From the NCBI RefSeq assembly GCF_035189165.1, contig NZ_CP045246.1, positions 310,001 to 374,000 of the forward strand: a stretch of DNA of 64,000 nucleotides, written 5' to 3'. The DNA is from Arthrobacter sp. JZ12. GTDB taxonomy: Bacteria; Actinomycetota; Actinomycetes; Actinomycetales; Micrococcaceae. Both the position numbers and the translations under genes were made by a program. This document shows, piece after piece, positions 8,217 to 17,437 of this stretch. Within the stretch, counting starts at the first letter, position 1. Each line of letters opens with the position of its first letter. Under the pieces are notes generated by a model. That model ran no database searches. It saw only the letters and a program-made list of their open reading frames with translations, and had not been told where the DNA came from.

Positions 8217-8768
8217 ATGCTTTTTGCCAATGACACGGAGGAGGCGCTCCGGGGAGTCGTCGCGCTGGTGAACACCGAAATTGACGAGCAGCTTCCTGAC
8301 ATCGAGGCGCTTGACGCTTTTGTCCGGGAATGGAACTGGACCGGAAACGTTCAGCTCGATGAAGCCGAACTGGAGGCCGTTCGCGCCCTTCGCCCTCGGC
8401 TGCGGGCGCTTTGGGACCGCAACGAGGATGACGTCGTTGAGGTGGTGAACGCCCTGCTGCGCGAGTTCCACGCGCTCCCGCAGTTGGTGCGCCACGACCA
8501 CTGGGACTACCACATCCACGCGATCCCCCGAGAAGCGCCCCTGTCGGCGCGCATGGCGGTCGAGGCCGCGATGGCTTTCGTGGACCTTGTTCGCAGCAAA
8601 GAACTGGGCCGCCTGGGGAGATGCGCAGCGGAAGACTGCCAAAACGTCCTCATCGACCTGTCCAAGAACCGGTCCAGGCGTTTCTGCGAGTCGGGTTGCG
8701 GCAACCGTGCCGCCGTCGCCGCCTACCGTGCACGGCTTGCCGACCGGACGGAGCCGCGGAACGAATAA
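8217..8768 (+). CDS. CGNR zinc finger transcriptional regulator-like protein (ABATE domain)
   Basis: 183 residues. Residues 1-130 form the helical N-terminal domain seen in this family (often called ABATE), and residues about 137-166 carry the zinc finger CAAEDCQNVLIDLSKN then RRFCESGCGNR, giving four cysteines and the signature CGNR. The family is thought to be DNA-binding regulators in actinobacteria; targets are unknown. ATG 8217 has the strong site AGGAG at 8208-8212. The gene shares its promoter region with the divergent DsbA-like gene. Confidence 0.88.
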   Translation: MLFANDTEEALRGVVALVNTEIDEQLPDIEALDAFVREWNWTGNVQLDEAELEAVRALRPRLRALWDRNEDDVVEVVNALLREFHALPQLVRHDHWDYHIHAIPREAPLSARMAVEAAMAFVDLVRSKELGRLGRCAAEDCQNVLIDLSKNRSRRFCESGCGNRAAVAAYRARLADRTEPRNE

Positions 8769-8776
8769 CCCTCTGT

Positions 8777-8861
8777 GCCCAGCCCGCGGCAATCGTGCCC
8801 GCGCTGTCTAGCCTGCTGTAGCCAGCCCGCGGTAGTTAGCCCGCGGAAGTTAGCCCGCGGA
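8777..8861. repeat. Decaying array of 14-nt tandem units at ThiD/PdxK gene end
   Basis: On the minus strand the unit TCCGCGGGCTAACT occurs at 8848-8861 and identically at 8834-8847. Degenerate copies follow at 8820-8833 and 8806-8819, with weaker traces to 8777. The first unit contains the TAA stop of the kinase gene. The unit length equals that of the arrays at 960 and 52448. Confidence 0.8.
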
Positions 8862-9674
8862 GGCGGCGCCCAACGCGCCGCCCTGCCAGACGGCGTCGAA
8901 CGGGGCATTTGAGGACACCCTGTTTCGGATGCCCTCGGTCACGAACGCCTTGGCGGTGCGGGCAGCTTCCAGGGGAGTGGCTCCCTTGGCGAGCTCGGCC
9001 GCAACGGCCGCGGCGAGCGTGCATCCCGCGCCGCTGACTGCAACGTCGCCCACCTTGGGCTCGCTCAGAACCTCGAGAGTCTCGCCGTCGTAGAACACGT
9101 CCACCGCGTCGTCGCCTTCCAGCCGCACTCCACCCTTTGCAAGTACGACGGCGCCGCTCACCTCATGAATGCGTCGTGCCGCTTCCTTCAGGTCCTCCAC
9201 AGACTGGATCTCGATCCCCGAGAGGGACTCCGCCTCGAAGTGGTTAGGGGTAACGAAAGTGGCAAGCGGGAGGATGTTCGCCTTGAGGGCCTGGTCTGTG
9301 TCCAGCGCGGCGCCCGGCTCCTGGCCCTTGCAGATCAAAACCGGATCGAGCACCACGTTGTTCCACTCCTGGGACTTCAGCGCACCCGCGACAGTGTCGA
9401 TGGTCTGCGGTGTGCCGAGCATGCCGATCTTGACGGTGCCGATCTCGTAGCAGGACTGGATTGCCTCAAGCTGGTCTGCGATGACCTGCGCATCAACGGG
9501 GACAAAGCGGTGGTTCCAGCTGTCCTTCGGGTCGAACGAGACGATGCACGTGAGCGCTGCGATGCCGTAGGTGTCCAGCTCCTGGAAGGTCTTCAGGTCC
9601 ACCTGTGCCCCGGCGCCACCGGTCGCTTCGGAGCCGGCGATGGTCAGGGTGATTGCTGGTGCGTTCGTAGCCAT
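8850..9674 (-). CDS. Hydroxymethylpyrimidine/pyridoxine kinase (ThiD/PdxK family)
   Basis: 274-residue ribokinase-like kinase. LTIAGSEATGGAGAQVDLKTFQEL at the start is the HMP/pyridoxal kinase substrate-binding signature, and GDVAVSGAGCTLAAAVAAELAKG near residue 210-232 is the anion hole and catalytic region (GxGC). The GSE.TGGAG pattern and overall length fit both ThiD, which phosphorylates 4-amino-5-hydroxymethyl-2-methylpyrimidine for thiamine synthesis, and Bacillus-type PdxK, which salvages pyridoxal. No other thiamine gene or TPP riboswitch is nearby, which leans slightly towards vitamin B6 salvage. The choice between the two is unresolved. Confidence 0.85.
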   Translation of the reverse strand: MATNAPAITLTIAGSEATGGAGAQVDLKTFQELDTYGIAALTCIVSFDPKDSWNHRFVPVDAQVIADQLEAIQSCYEIGTVKIGMLGTPQTIDTVAGALKSQEWNNVVLDPVLICKGQEPGAALDTDQALKANILPLATFVTPNHFEAESLSGIEIQSVEDLKEAARRIHEVSGAVVLAKGGVRLEGDDAVDVFYDGETLEVLSEPKVGDVAVSGAGCTLAAAVAAELAKGATPLEAARTAKAFVTEGIRNRVSSNAPFDAVWQGGALGAASAG

Positions 9675-9770
9675 TGGTCAAGTGTGCCCGACGCCGCGCG
9701 GCTTCCGCCAACGCAGGTTAGCTACCGGGCGTCAGTCACATGAAATCCAACTCCGCCACTCCTGCAAAGG

Positions 9771-9798
9771 CAAGAACGGTCAGCGCTTGGCGTTCTTG
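9771..9798. terminator. Hairpin over the TetR gene stop codon
   Basis: CAAGAACG at 9771-9778 pairs with CGTTCTTG at 9791-9798 with a 12-nt loop containing the stop codon of the regulator gene. A stem overlapping the 3' end is compatible with termination of the minus-strand transcript. Confidence 0.45.
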
Positions 9799-10445
9799 AT
9801 GAGCTGGACCACGTCATCGACGATTTTCCGGACCACGGGCAGGCGCGAGAGGATCACGAGTTTGGCGATGAGCGGTGCCGCATTGTCGATGAGGCGCCGC
9901 GTGCGCTGTTGGCCGGGCGACTTGTCGTAAACCCAGAAGAGGGTGACACCCATGTAGACCAGCCAGAGGAGTTCCGGAAGGTCCGCCCGGATAGCCATGG
10001 GAGGCTGGGGCCGAGCGGTAGTTACGGCGTGGTTGAAGAGCGCGATGGACTTCGCGCGCGCCACTGCCGAGTCCCTGCTGAAGGGGTTCGCATCGGAGGC
10101 GGGCTGGATGGCCACGCTGATGAAGTTGGAACCGAACTCATGGTACGGAGCCATAACGTCAATGCCGCAGTGCAGGATGGCCCGCAGGTGTTCCCCGAGA
10201 TTCTGGCCCTCCCGTAGCAGCGGCAGGGAAGCGCTTCGGTGTTCGTCCTGCAGGGAGAGGTAGAGTTCCTGGACCAGATCGTCCTTTGAACTGAAGTAGT
10301 AGTACGCGTTGCCCGTTGAGACTCCAGCCGCTGACGCAATGGCGCGCATGGTTGTTTTGTCGTATCCCTGCTCGCGGAAAAGCCGAAGGGCGGTTTCGAC
10401 GAGCAAGGCCCGGGTTGCCTCGCTCTTCGCGGTGTGGACGGTCAA
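9780..10445 (-). CDS. TetR family transcriptional regulator
   Basis: 221 residues from TTG 10445. The N-terminal helix-turn-helix is clear: TRALLVETALRLFREQGYDKTTMRAIASAAGVSTGNAYYYFSSKDDLVQELY. The C-terminal ligand domain is helical and not assigned. The frame stays open to 10532, but I prefer TTG 10445 because it has AGGAAAGG six bases upstream and because the extra 29 codons would cover two palindromes that look like its own operators. It is divergent from the queuosine-precursor transporter, 173 bases away, so it may control itself and possibly that gene. Confidence 0.87.
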   Translation of the reverse strand: MTVHTAKSEATRALLVETALRLFREQGYDKTTMRAIASAAGVSTGNAYYYFSSKDDLVQELYLSLQDEHRSASLPLLREGQNLGEHLRAILHCGIDVMAPYHEFGSNFISVAIQPASDANPFSRDSAVARAKSIALFNHAVTTARPQPPMAIRADLPELLWLVYMGVTLFWVYDKSPGQQRTRRLIDNAAPLIAKLVILSRLPVVRKIVDDVVQLIKNAKR

Positions 10446-10458
10446 TGGGGCCCTTTCC

Positions 10459-10503
10459 TGAACATGTTCAAGAAAGCATACAGTGCGAATGTGAACACGT
10501 TCA
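10459..10503. promoter_or_regulatory. Two palindromic TetR-type operators
   Basis: TGAACATGTTCA at 10459-10470 is a perfect 12-bp palindrome and TGAACACGTTCA at 10492-10503 differs from it at one base. Their centres are 33 bp apart, about three helical turns. They lie just upstream of the regulator start codon, as expected for autoregulation by a TetR protein. Confidence 0.7.
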
Positions 10504-10618
10504 AAAGGGGCCCCGCCAAGCTCATGGAACAATCATTGGGTCTGGGGGCAGCCGGACAACAGTGCTAATACAGCGGGCTCCATTGAGCTGCGCGAACCAC
10601 TTCAATGAATGAGAACCA

Positions 10619-11323
10619 ATGACCCAGTTGCAGAACCATGCCCAGGCCCGTTACGCGAGTACGGGGAGTGCCCACTTCTCGATCATGCTGGCGGTGCTGG
10701 CCGTCGTCGTAATCCTGTCCAACATCGGTGCGTCCAAGGGCGTGGTGATCGGACCGGTCATCGGAGATTTCAGCATCATCACCGACGGCGGGTTCTTCCT
10801 CTTCCCCTTGGCGTACATTCTGGGCGATGTGATCAGCGAGGTGTACGGATTCCGTGCCGCGCGTCTGGGAATTCTTGTGACCTTCCTGCTGTCGGCGTTC
10901 GCGTCGCTGGCTTATGCCGTGATCATCGCGCTGCCCGGTTTCAATGACGACTTTGGCCTGGCCAAGCAGGAAGCGCTGGAGTTGGCGCTGGGGCCGGTTC
11001 CGCTGATTGTCCTCGCTTCGCTGCTGGGGTTCCTGGTGGGGCAGACTCTGAACTCATGGGTTCTGGTGCGTATGAAGGAGCGTTTCGGGGAGCGTAGCGT
11101 CGTGGCGAGGCTTCTCGCATCGACCGGCGTGGGCGAGTTCGCCGACACGTTGATCTTCTGCGCCATTGCCGCGTCCGTCATCGGCATCTCGGACTTCCCG
11201 ACGTTCCTCAACTACCTCTTCTTCGGCTTCGTGTACAAGACCCTGGTGGAAGTGCTCCTCCTGCCGGTGACGACGGCGGCGATCCGCTGGGTGAAGCGCC
11301 GCGAGCCGAGCTACGCCGCCTGA
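10619..11323 (+). CDS. Queuosine precursor transporter, YhhQ/VUT family
   Basis: 234-residue membrane protein with about six hydrophobic segments. Characteristic stretches are SNIGASKGVVIGP, DGGFFLFPLAYILGDVISEVYGFRAAR and LASTGVGEFADTLIFCAIA, which match the YhhQ (COG1738) family that imports preQ0/preQ1 for queuosine tRNA modification. tgt, which inserts the base into tRNA, is 1.4 kb away on the other strand, and no queC/D/E/F genes are visible, which would fit salvage rather than synthesis. I looked for a preQ1 riboswitch in 10504-10618 and saw none. The start ATG 10619 overlaps a run of A/G-rich sequence that could serve as a weak ribosome-binding site. Confidence 0.85.
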   Translation: MTQLQNHAQARYASTGSAHFSIMLAVLAVVVILSNIGASKGVVIGPVIGDFSIITDGGFFLFPLAYILGDVISEVYGFRAARLGILVTFLLSAFASLAYAVIIALPGFNDDFGLAKQEALELALGPVPLIVLASLLGFLVGQTLNSWVLVRMKERFGERSVVARLLASTGVGEFADTLIFCAIAASVIGISDFPTFLNYLFFGFVYKTLVEVLLLPVTTAAIRWVKRREPSYAA

Positions 11324-11344
11324 CCCGCGCGGCCACTCCTCTAA

Positions 11345-11406
11345 AAGCGCCGTTGCTGAGCAGGATCGTGGGGAAACCCCCACGTTCCTGCTACTAAGCG
11401 GCGCTT
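11345..11406. repeat. Imperfect hairpin at 3' end of AbiEi/DUF559 gene (copy 1)
   Basis: The outer arms AAGCGCCG (11345-11352) and CGGCGCTT (11399-11406) pair. Inner arms AGCAGGA-T-CGTGGGG and CCCCACG-T-TCCTGCT pair across an AAAC-type turn. The right arm encodes the final residues and stop of the adjoining gene. The sequence is related to the hairpin at 12416-12482 on the other side of that gene. Confidence 0.75.
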
Positions 11407-12329
11407 CTGGTACGGTCCCACCACGCTCTCAGGATGCGTCCGCGGGTTGAATCCTTGAAGAGGTCGGCCCACTCCAGCCTGATGAAAACCCAGCCCTCTT
11501 CCATAAGGGCCTTTTCACGCCGGCGTTCCTGGAAGAGGGCGTCGGATGTCGGAACATAATCGAAGTACTTGGTCTTCCCGTCGAATTCGAGGGCAAGCTT
11601 CTGCTCCTTCCACGCGAAGTCGATCCTGTGCTCGCCCAACCTGGTCTGCACAACTAGTTGCTGTTGAGGCTGGGGGATTGGCATTTCGGAGAGGATGTGA
11701 GCAGTGAGGGTTTCGCCAGGGGATTCGGACAGAGGGCTGGCATGGTCTATAGCCGAGCGTGCAATATGAACGCCCTTGTAGCCCCTTTGGCGCGCCAGTA
11801 TTTCCTGTAGCTCGGTCGGTTGGGCGCCGAGCCGGAGTGCATGGTCGGCCACAATCAGCCCTTGCCGGTAGGTCAACAAACGGGCGCAGTCCACGACCGT
11901 GCGGGCTAGGGATGTGACGCGGAGCCCGTCAACCATGTCTAGATCTGAAGGGAGCAAGGGCGCCTTATGTCGGGCCACGTCCTGGCTATGTTCGCGTGAT
12001 GACCCTGAGGCAGATTGCGTGATGTGTATTTTGGCATCGACATTCCACAGACTCAGGCCGTGAACTCTAGCGGCCGAAGTGTGGCTATACGCACTTGCAG
12101 CCTGGGATCGGCTGGCATGGGCGTGCGCTAGGAGTTTGCACCGTGCCTTGTCCGCATCGTTCAGAGAATGCCAGTACTTCGCCGCTACATAGCCATTGAC
12201 TTGGAGACGGACAAGAACTTTTCGTCTGATGAGTTCTGAGACAGCCCGGCGGCTAAGCCCCATCTCCTCCAACTCGGAGGTGCGCCAGCAGCGCTCCGAC
12301 GAATTTAGCCACAGGTACGTGTTTGTCAT
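11394..12329 (-). CDS. AbiEi-like winged-helix plus DUF559 (Vsr-like nuclease fold) protein
   Basis: 311 residues. The N-terminus (about 1-60, TSELEEMGLSRRAVSELIRRKVLVRLQVNGYVAAKYW) is the AbiEi-type winged helix. The C-terminus (about 215-305) is a DUF559/PD-(D/E)XK-like domain: ESPGETLTAHIL, HRIDFAWKEQKLALEFDGKTKY and EKALMEEGWVFIRLEWADL, with candidate catalytic Asp and Glu-x-Asp residues as in Vsr and type II nucleases. Such genes are common singletons in actinobacteria and are often called type IV antitoxins, but no AbiEii toxin lies next to it. Base composition looks lower in GC than its neighbours. Related hairpins sit at both ends, suggesting a transferred unit. Confidence 0.8.
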   Translation of the reverse strand: MTNTYLWLNSSERCWRTSELEEMGLSRRAVSELIRRKVLVRLQVNGYVAAKYWHSLNDADKARCKLLAHAHASRSQAASAYSHTSAARVHGLSLWNVDAKIHITQSASGSSREHSQDVARHKAPLLPSDLDMVDGLRVTSLARTVVDCARLLTYRQGLIVADHALRLGAQPTELQEILARQRGYKGVHIARSAIDHASPLSESPGETLTAHILSEMPIPQPQQQLVVQTRLGEHRIDFAWKEQKLALEFDGKTKYFDYVPTSDALFQERRREKALMEEGWVFIRLEWADLFKDSTRGRILRAWWDRTRSAA

Positions 12330-12677
12330 GCCATCAACCTTGGATGGATAGGCACGTTTCCGGGACAGCCGTCCTCGCTATGTGGAGAAGTGCCGCTACG
12401 TGTCCCGTGCGGGGCAAAAACGCCGGTCATCTGCAGGGTCGTGGGGATGTCCCCACGACCCTGCCCCAAAACGGCGCTTTTGAGGGTGCGGCGCCTCGAG
12501 CACCGACCGGGATGCCGAGGACGCGTGTGGCGCTGCGAACCAGCGAATCCGTTGGAGAGCCGCCGCTGAAGCTGCGTCGATGCCGCCTCGTCTGCAGTTT
12601 GCAACGGATCCGCGGGTTTGGCGCTAGGGCCGAGGAGAGTGGGGTGTGACGCCGCGCGCTCGGCGGCGCCCCGAGAG
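12330..12677. other. Gene-free stretch with hairpin copy 2
   Basis: I see no convincing protein or RNA gene here. The only clear structure is the long inverted repeat at 12416-12482; the flanks are GC-rich without coding signals. It separates the start of the AbiEi/DUF559 gene from the end of tgt. Confidence 0.6.
12416..12482. repeat. Long hairpin upstream of AbiEi/DUF559 gene (copy 2)
   Basis: GCAGGGTCGTGGGGA (12433-12447) and TCCCCACGACCCTGC (12450-12464) form a perfect 15-bp stem with a 2-nt loop. Outer arms AAAAACGCCG (12416-12425) and CGGCGCTTTT (12472-12481) extend it with one mismatch. The core CGTGGGG/CCCCACG and the outer GCGCCG/CGGCGC match copy 1 at 11345-11406. Confidence 0.85.
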
Positions 12678-13940
<1,263 letters not shown>

Positions 13941-14018
13941 TCAGCATTCGGTGAGATCCCCGGACGCTACTGTGGAATGCGGCATTACGGCCACGGCGGA
14001 TACGGGAAAGGTGGACGC

Positions 14019-15029
14019 GTGAACGCTCTGACAGGATTCTTCCGTGTCGGGCCCGCGCAGAACGACCACCTTCCAGCCCTACGCATGGCCCTCGGAGTGG
14101 CCGTTCCGCTGGTGACGCTCCTGCTCATTGACCGGATCGATCTGGCCGTTTTCGCTGTCTTCGGGGCATTCACCGGCATCCATGGTCGCGGCGACTCGCA
14201 CGGCATACGCCTCCAGCACCAGGTTGCGGCGGGCTGCGTCCTTCTCGCGGCGATCGCTGCCGGGTTGCTGGTCAACCGGTACGACGCCGGCCCGTGGGGT
14301 GTGGTGGCCGGTTCAGTTGTCATGGGGGCGCTGACTTCGTATGCCGCGGACCGGCTGATGCTGCGGCCGCCGGGTGCCTTCTTCCACGTCTTCGCGTTCG
14401 CCGGAACGGCGTCCATTCCGAGTACCGCACCGGTGGCTGAGGCGCTCCTTGCGGCCCTGGTGAGCGTGTTGCTGTCGATCGCGATCGGTGCCGCCGGCTG
14501 GCTGAACCCGCGCTGGCGCTCGCCCTGGCCGGGACGGCGCCGCCTGGTTCCGCCGTCGGGGCAGGTCATGGCCGGCAACGCGGGCCGGTACGCGATCGCC
14601 GCCGGCGCAAGTGGCGCTATCGCCACCTCGTTGAACCTCGGCCACAACTACTGGGCCATCCTGTCGGCAATCGTTCCGCTTGCGGCCGCTACCCGGATGG
14701 GCCGGCTGCACCGGGCCGGGCACCGGCTCCTGGGGACGATCGGCGGCGTCGGAATCACCGCCGTCCTGCTTGTCCCCGACCTGGCCCCCTGGCAGCTGGT
14801 CCTGGTGCTGATCGTCCTGCAGTTCGCGACGGAGATGTTCGTGATCCGGCACTACGCGCTCGCGATGCTGTTCATCACTCCACTCGCGCTGCTCATGAGC
14901 GAACTCGCCGCGCCGGCCGCTGACACCGGGATGCTCCTTCTCGACCGGCTCGTGGAAACCCTGATCGGCGTCGTCGTGGGCGTGGCGGTGTCGCTTCTGG
15001 TTGGGGACCCGCGCAGGTCGCGGGCCTAG
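14019..15029 (+). CDS. FUSC family membrane protein
   Basis: 336 residues from GTG 14019, chosen because AAAGG lies seven bases upstream; an earlier in-frame start at 13920 would overlap the tgt leader. Two blocks of hydrophobic helices (about 22-160 and 195-325) surround a short soluble section, as in the fusaric acid resistance/aromatic acid exporter (FUSC) superfamily: LRMALGVAVPLVTLLLID and SLNLGHNYWAILSAIVPLAAATRMGRLHRAGHRLLGTIGG. The second stretch is the typical FUSC motif. The substrate is unknown. It shares the bases CTAG as an overlapping stop with the convergent gene at 15026. Confidence 0.8.
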   Translation: MNALTGFFRVGPAQNDHLPALRMALGVAVPLVTLLLIDRIDLAVFAVFGAFTGIHGRGDSHGIRLQHQVAAGCVLLAAIAAGLLVNRYDAGPWGVVAGSVVMGALTSYAADRLMLRPPGAFFHVFAFAGTASIPSTAPVAEALLAALVSVLLSIAIGAAGWLNPRWRSPWPGRRRLVPPSGQVMAGNAGRYAIAAGASGAIATSLNLGHNYWAILSAIVPLAAATRMGRLHRAGHRLLGTIGGVGITAVLLVPDLAPWQLVLVLIVLQFATEMFVIRHYALAMLFITPLALLMSELAAPAADTGMLLLDRLVETLIGVVVGVAVSLLVGDPRRSRA

Positions 15030-15829
15030 CCCGCGTCGGCGTCCAAGGCCACCAACGGATCGGACGAAGGATAGTGCTGCTGCCGGAACGCGTCCCACGC
15101 GGAGAAGGCTTCGCGGCGGGCATTCGCTCCCAGTCCGTAGGTGGAGACAATGGCCATGCTCGACGACGGCTGGTCGGCGAGGATGACCAGCCCTTCGCCG
15201 TGGTCGGCATACTGCGAGACCGTCAGGCCCAACTGCTTCTCGCTCCGGAACCACACCGATCCGGTCAGCTCGTGTCCGTTCGGCAGGCTGAGGGAATAGG
15301 AATCGCCCGGCTGCTGCAGCTGTTCCGCGTTCAGCTTTTCGATGATGGTCTCGCCCGCATTGGGCGCTGAGAAGAAGGCGGTGCGCCGCGTGCCGGAGGG
15401 GTGCCGCTCAAGGGCGAAGCGCAGCTGCTGGAGGAACGTGACCCAGCCCTCCGTCACGTCGGTGTCGGAATCGGCGCGTTCAATGGTGACCACCGTTCCA
15501 TCCGTTACCGGCTGGATCCGGAAGGTGTCACCGCCGTCGACCGTCAGGGAGGTGTGATCGGCACCTTCCTTTACTGAGGCGGCGAAGTAGATGGAGTGGA
15601 TCTCGTCGCCCAGGCCCTCGGCCTCCCAACCGTGCCACTGGGCAACCAGCCGTGGTTCACGAAGCATGGTCCAGACCTGCCGGGCGTCCGCGTTGACGTG
15701 GACACTCAACGGATCGGCCGCATTCGCTGGATCGGGGGGCGGAGACTGGGCGGGGTGCTTGAGGGTGCTGGACTGTGTGAGACTGCTGGACTGCGTGAGG
15801 GAATCTGCCGAGTCGCTCATGCGCGACAC
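15026..15829 (-). CDS. SRPBCC domain-containing protein
   Basis: 267 residues from GTG 15829, which has GGGAG four bases upstream; ATG 15820 is an alternative. After a low-complexity start with a duplicated LTQSS (a 5-codon repeat), residues about 40-160 read LSVHVNADARQVWTMLREPRLVAQWHGWEAEGLGDEI, an SRPBCC/AHSA1-like ligand-binding fold. A second, more degenerate copy of such a fold may fill residues 165-255 (SYSLSLPNGHELTGSVWFRSEKQLGLTV). The function is unknown. Its stop TAG shares CTAG with the opposite-strand FUSC gene. Confidence 0.75.
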   Translation of the reverse strand: MSRMSDSADSLTQSSSLTQSSTLKHPAQSPPPDPANAADPLSVHVNADARQVWTMLREPRLVAQWHGWEAEGLGDEIHSIYFAASVKEGADHTSLTVDGGDTFRIQPVTDGTVVTIERADSDTDVTEGWVTFLQQLRFALERHPSGTRRTAFFSAPNAGETIIEKLNAEQLQQPGDSYSLSLPNGHELTGSVWFRSEKQLGLTVSQYADHGEGLVILADQPSSSMAIVSTYGLGANARREAFSAWDAFRQQHYPSSDPLVALDADAG

Positions 15830-15849
15830 TTTACTCCCGCGGAACCGGC

Positions 15850-16707
15850 CTAACCAGAGGTGGAAAGGCGGACGCCGAGGGCCCGGATGGCGAGGAGTTC
15901 GTGCCCGATCCGCCGGTCCAGGGCCTCCGGGCTGAGGGTCTCAGAACCGCCGTGTGCGCGCAGGTACAGCAGGACGCTCAACCGCAGTCCGCGCCAGTCC
16001 TTCTCGACGGCGGGATCATCAGATGCGCGGGCGATCTCCCGGTCGTACAGGTTCGGTTCATTGAGCTGGCGTTGCCGGACAGCGGCGGCGAGCTTGGCCT
16101 TCAGCGGGTCCGTCTCGGCGTCGTCGGCTGTTCGCAGCGCAGCTGAATAGGCCGCCGCGCGGGAAGGATCGCTCTCGCTGGTCAAGTGGGCCGCCAGTGC
16201 AAGGCACGCCTCGATCAGGTTCCAGCGCCCAAAGTTCCCGTCGAAGGGCTGGTCGGTCAGCAGGTCGCAGACCCGCAGTGCGCTGGCCGGGTCAGAGAGA
16301 TCGACGTACAGGGTAAGCGCGAGGTCGCGTATGTCCTGCAGGTTGCTGCCCGATTTGAAATTGACGCCCCGCGTCAGCCGCTCGGCCAGTTCCTGAACGC
16401 GTGGACTCTCCGGATGGATGGCAGCGACGTGCGCGACCAGTGCTTCCGGCGATCCTTCATCGGCGGTGATGAGCGGCATCTCCTCGGCCGGCTCAACCTG
16501 CACGGTGGATCCAGTGGCTATCCTGAGCGTTTCACCCGACTCCAGCGTCACGACAACCACCGCGGGAACGCCGAAATCATCGTGTTCGACGGCGGTGTCC
16601 ACCACTTCGGCGGTGCGCTCGCCACCCGGAAGGAGCAGCCGGCGACCCGCGCTGAGCGCCTCGGCGGCGAGCGGTTGTACGCGAGCGTCTACGTCGCTGT
16701 CGATCAT
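15850..16707 (-). CDS. Conserved hypothetical protein (possibly DUF6707)
   Basis: 285 residues, acidic, soluble, with no signal peptide. The first 80 residues look like a beta-rich domain (GRRLLLPGGERTAEVVDTAVEHDDFGVPAVVVVTLESGETLRIATG). The remainder is helical (EALVAHVAAIHPESPRVQELAERL, RDLALTLYVDLSDPASALRVCDLL, RRIGHELLAIRALGVRLS). Proteins like this are conserved among Arthrobacter relatives, but I know no function. The small gap to the SRPBCC gene (20 bases) suggests one transcript. Confidence 0.7.
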   Translation of the reverse strand: MIDSDVDARVQPLAAEALSAGRRLLLPGGERTAEVVDTAVEHDDFGVPAVVVVTLESGETLRIATGSTVQVEPAEEMPLITADEGSPEALVAHVAAIHPESPRVQELAERLTRGVNFKSGSNLQDIRDLALTLYVDLSDPASALRVCDLLTDQPFDGNFGRWNLIEACLALAAHLTSESDPSRAAAYSAALRTADDAETDPLKAKLAAAVRQRQLNEPNLYDREIARASDDPAVEKDWRGLRLSVLLYLRAHGGSETLSPEALDRRIGHELLAIRALGVRLSTSG

Positions 16708-16763
16708 CGAAGAATTCCTACCTCACTGCGGCCAAGTTCCGGCCCATAAGCAACGGTATCGCT

Positions 16764-17303
16764 TCAGCGGCCCCAGCCCGCGTAGGCGAGGGCCTGGCGG
16801 AGCAGACTGTCGCGTCCGCCGGAGAACTCGGAGCTCACCGTCGGGCTGAGGGCCTCTTCCGGGGTCAACCAGGTGAGCTCGAGCGCGTCTTGGCGAGGGT
16901 TGCATTCTCCGGTGACGGGAATGAGGTAGGCCAGTGCGACGGCGTGCTGCCGGTCGTCAGTGAGGCCGGTTTCGGAGGGGGAAGGGAAGTACTCGGCCAC
17001 AGTGAAGGGGACCGGGCATGGCGGCAGCTGCGGAAGCGCGAACGGCCCGAGATCCTTTTCGAGGTGGCGCAGGAGCGCGGCACGGATTGTTTCCCGGTAC
17101 ATCACCCGGCCGGAGACGAACGAGCGGACCATCTCCCCCTGCTCGTTGCCCTGCAGCAGCAACCCCACCTCGGTGACGTAGCCCAGCGAATCGCAGCGGA
17201 CCGGAATCGCCTCCACGTACACCATCGGGAGCCGTCGCCGGGCCTCGTACAAATCGTCCTCGTTGAGCCAGCCGGGGTTCGGGTCTGGTGTGCGCACGTT
17301 CAT
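16764..17303 (-). CDS. NUDIX hydrolase family protein (DUF4916-like)
   Basis: 179 residues from ATG 17303. PNPGWLNEDDLYEARRRLPMVYVEAIPVR at the start, VSGRVMYRETIRAALLRHLEKDLGP in the middle, where the Nudix box would lie, and VALAYLIPVTGECNPRQDALELTWLTPEEA at the end are features of the actinobacterial NUDIX-like DUF4916 proteins. The GX5EX7REUXEEXGU box is strongly degenerate (RETIRAALLRHLEKDLG), so phosphohydrolase activity is uncertain. A longer reading frame reaches 17477, but no typical start precedes the domain. Confidence 0.78.
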   Translation of the reverse strand: MNVRTPDPNPGWLNEDDLYEARRRLPMVYVEAIPVRCDSLGYVTEVGLLLQGNEQGEMVRSFVSGRVMYRETIRAALLRHLEKDLGPFALPQLPPCPVPFTVAEYFPSPSETGLTDDRQHAVALAYLIPVTGECNPRQDALELTWLTPEEALSPTVSSEFSGGRDSLLRQALAYAGWGR

Positions 17304-17437
17304 ACCTTCTGTTTTATAGCAGAACGGGCGAGGTTCGGACCTGACTCGCGGTGCTTCAGCCATTGGCCGAACTCGTGAGAAGCGGCTCGCTCCACCTCGC
17401 AGGCCGGAACGGGAGAGGGCAGCAGTATCCTCAAGCC

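Noticed and set aside
10504-10618. preQ1 riboswitch before the queuosine-precursor transporter
   Set aside because: I looked for the short preQ1-I hairpin with A-rich tail and saw neither stem nor tail.
11394-12329. Complete type IV AbiE toxin-antitoxin pair
   Set aside because: No AbiEii nucleotidyltransferase gene is adjacent; the C-terminal domain is DUF559, not part of a classic AbiEi.
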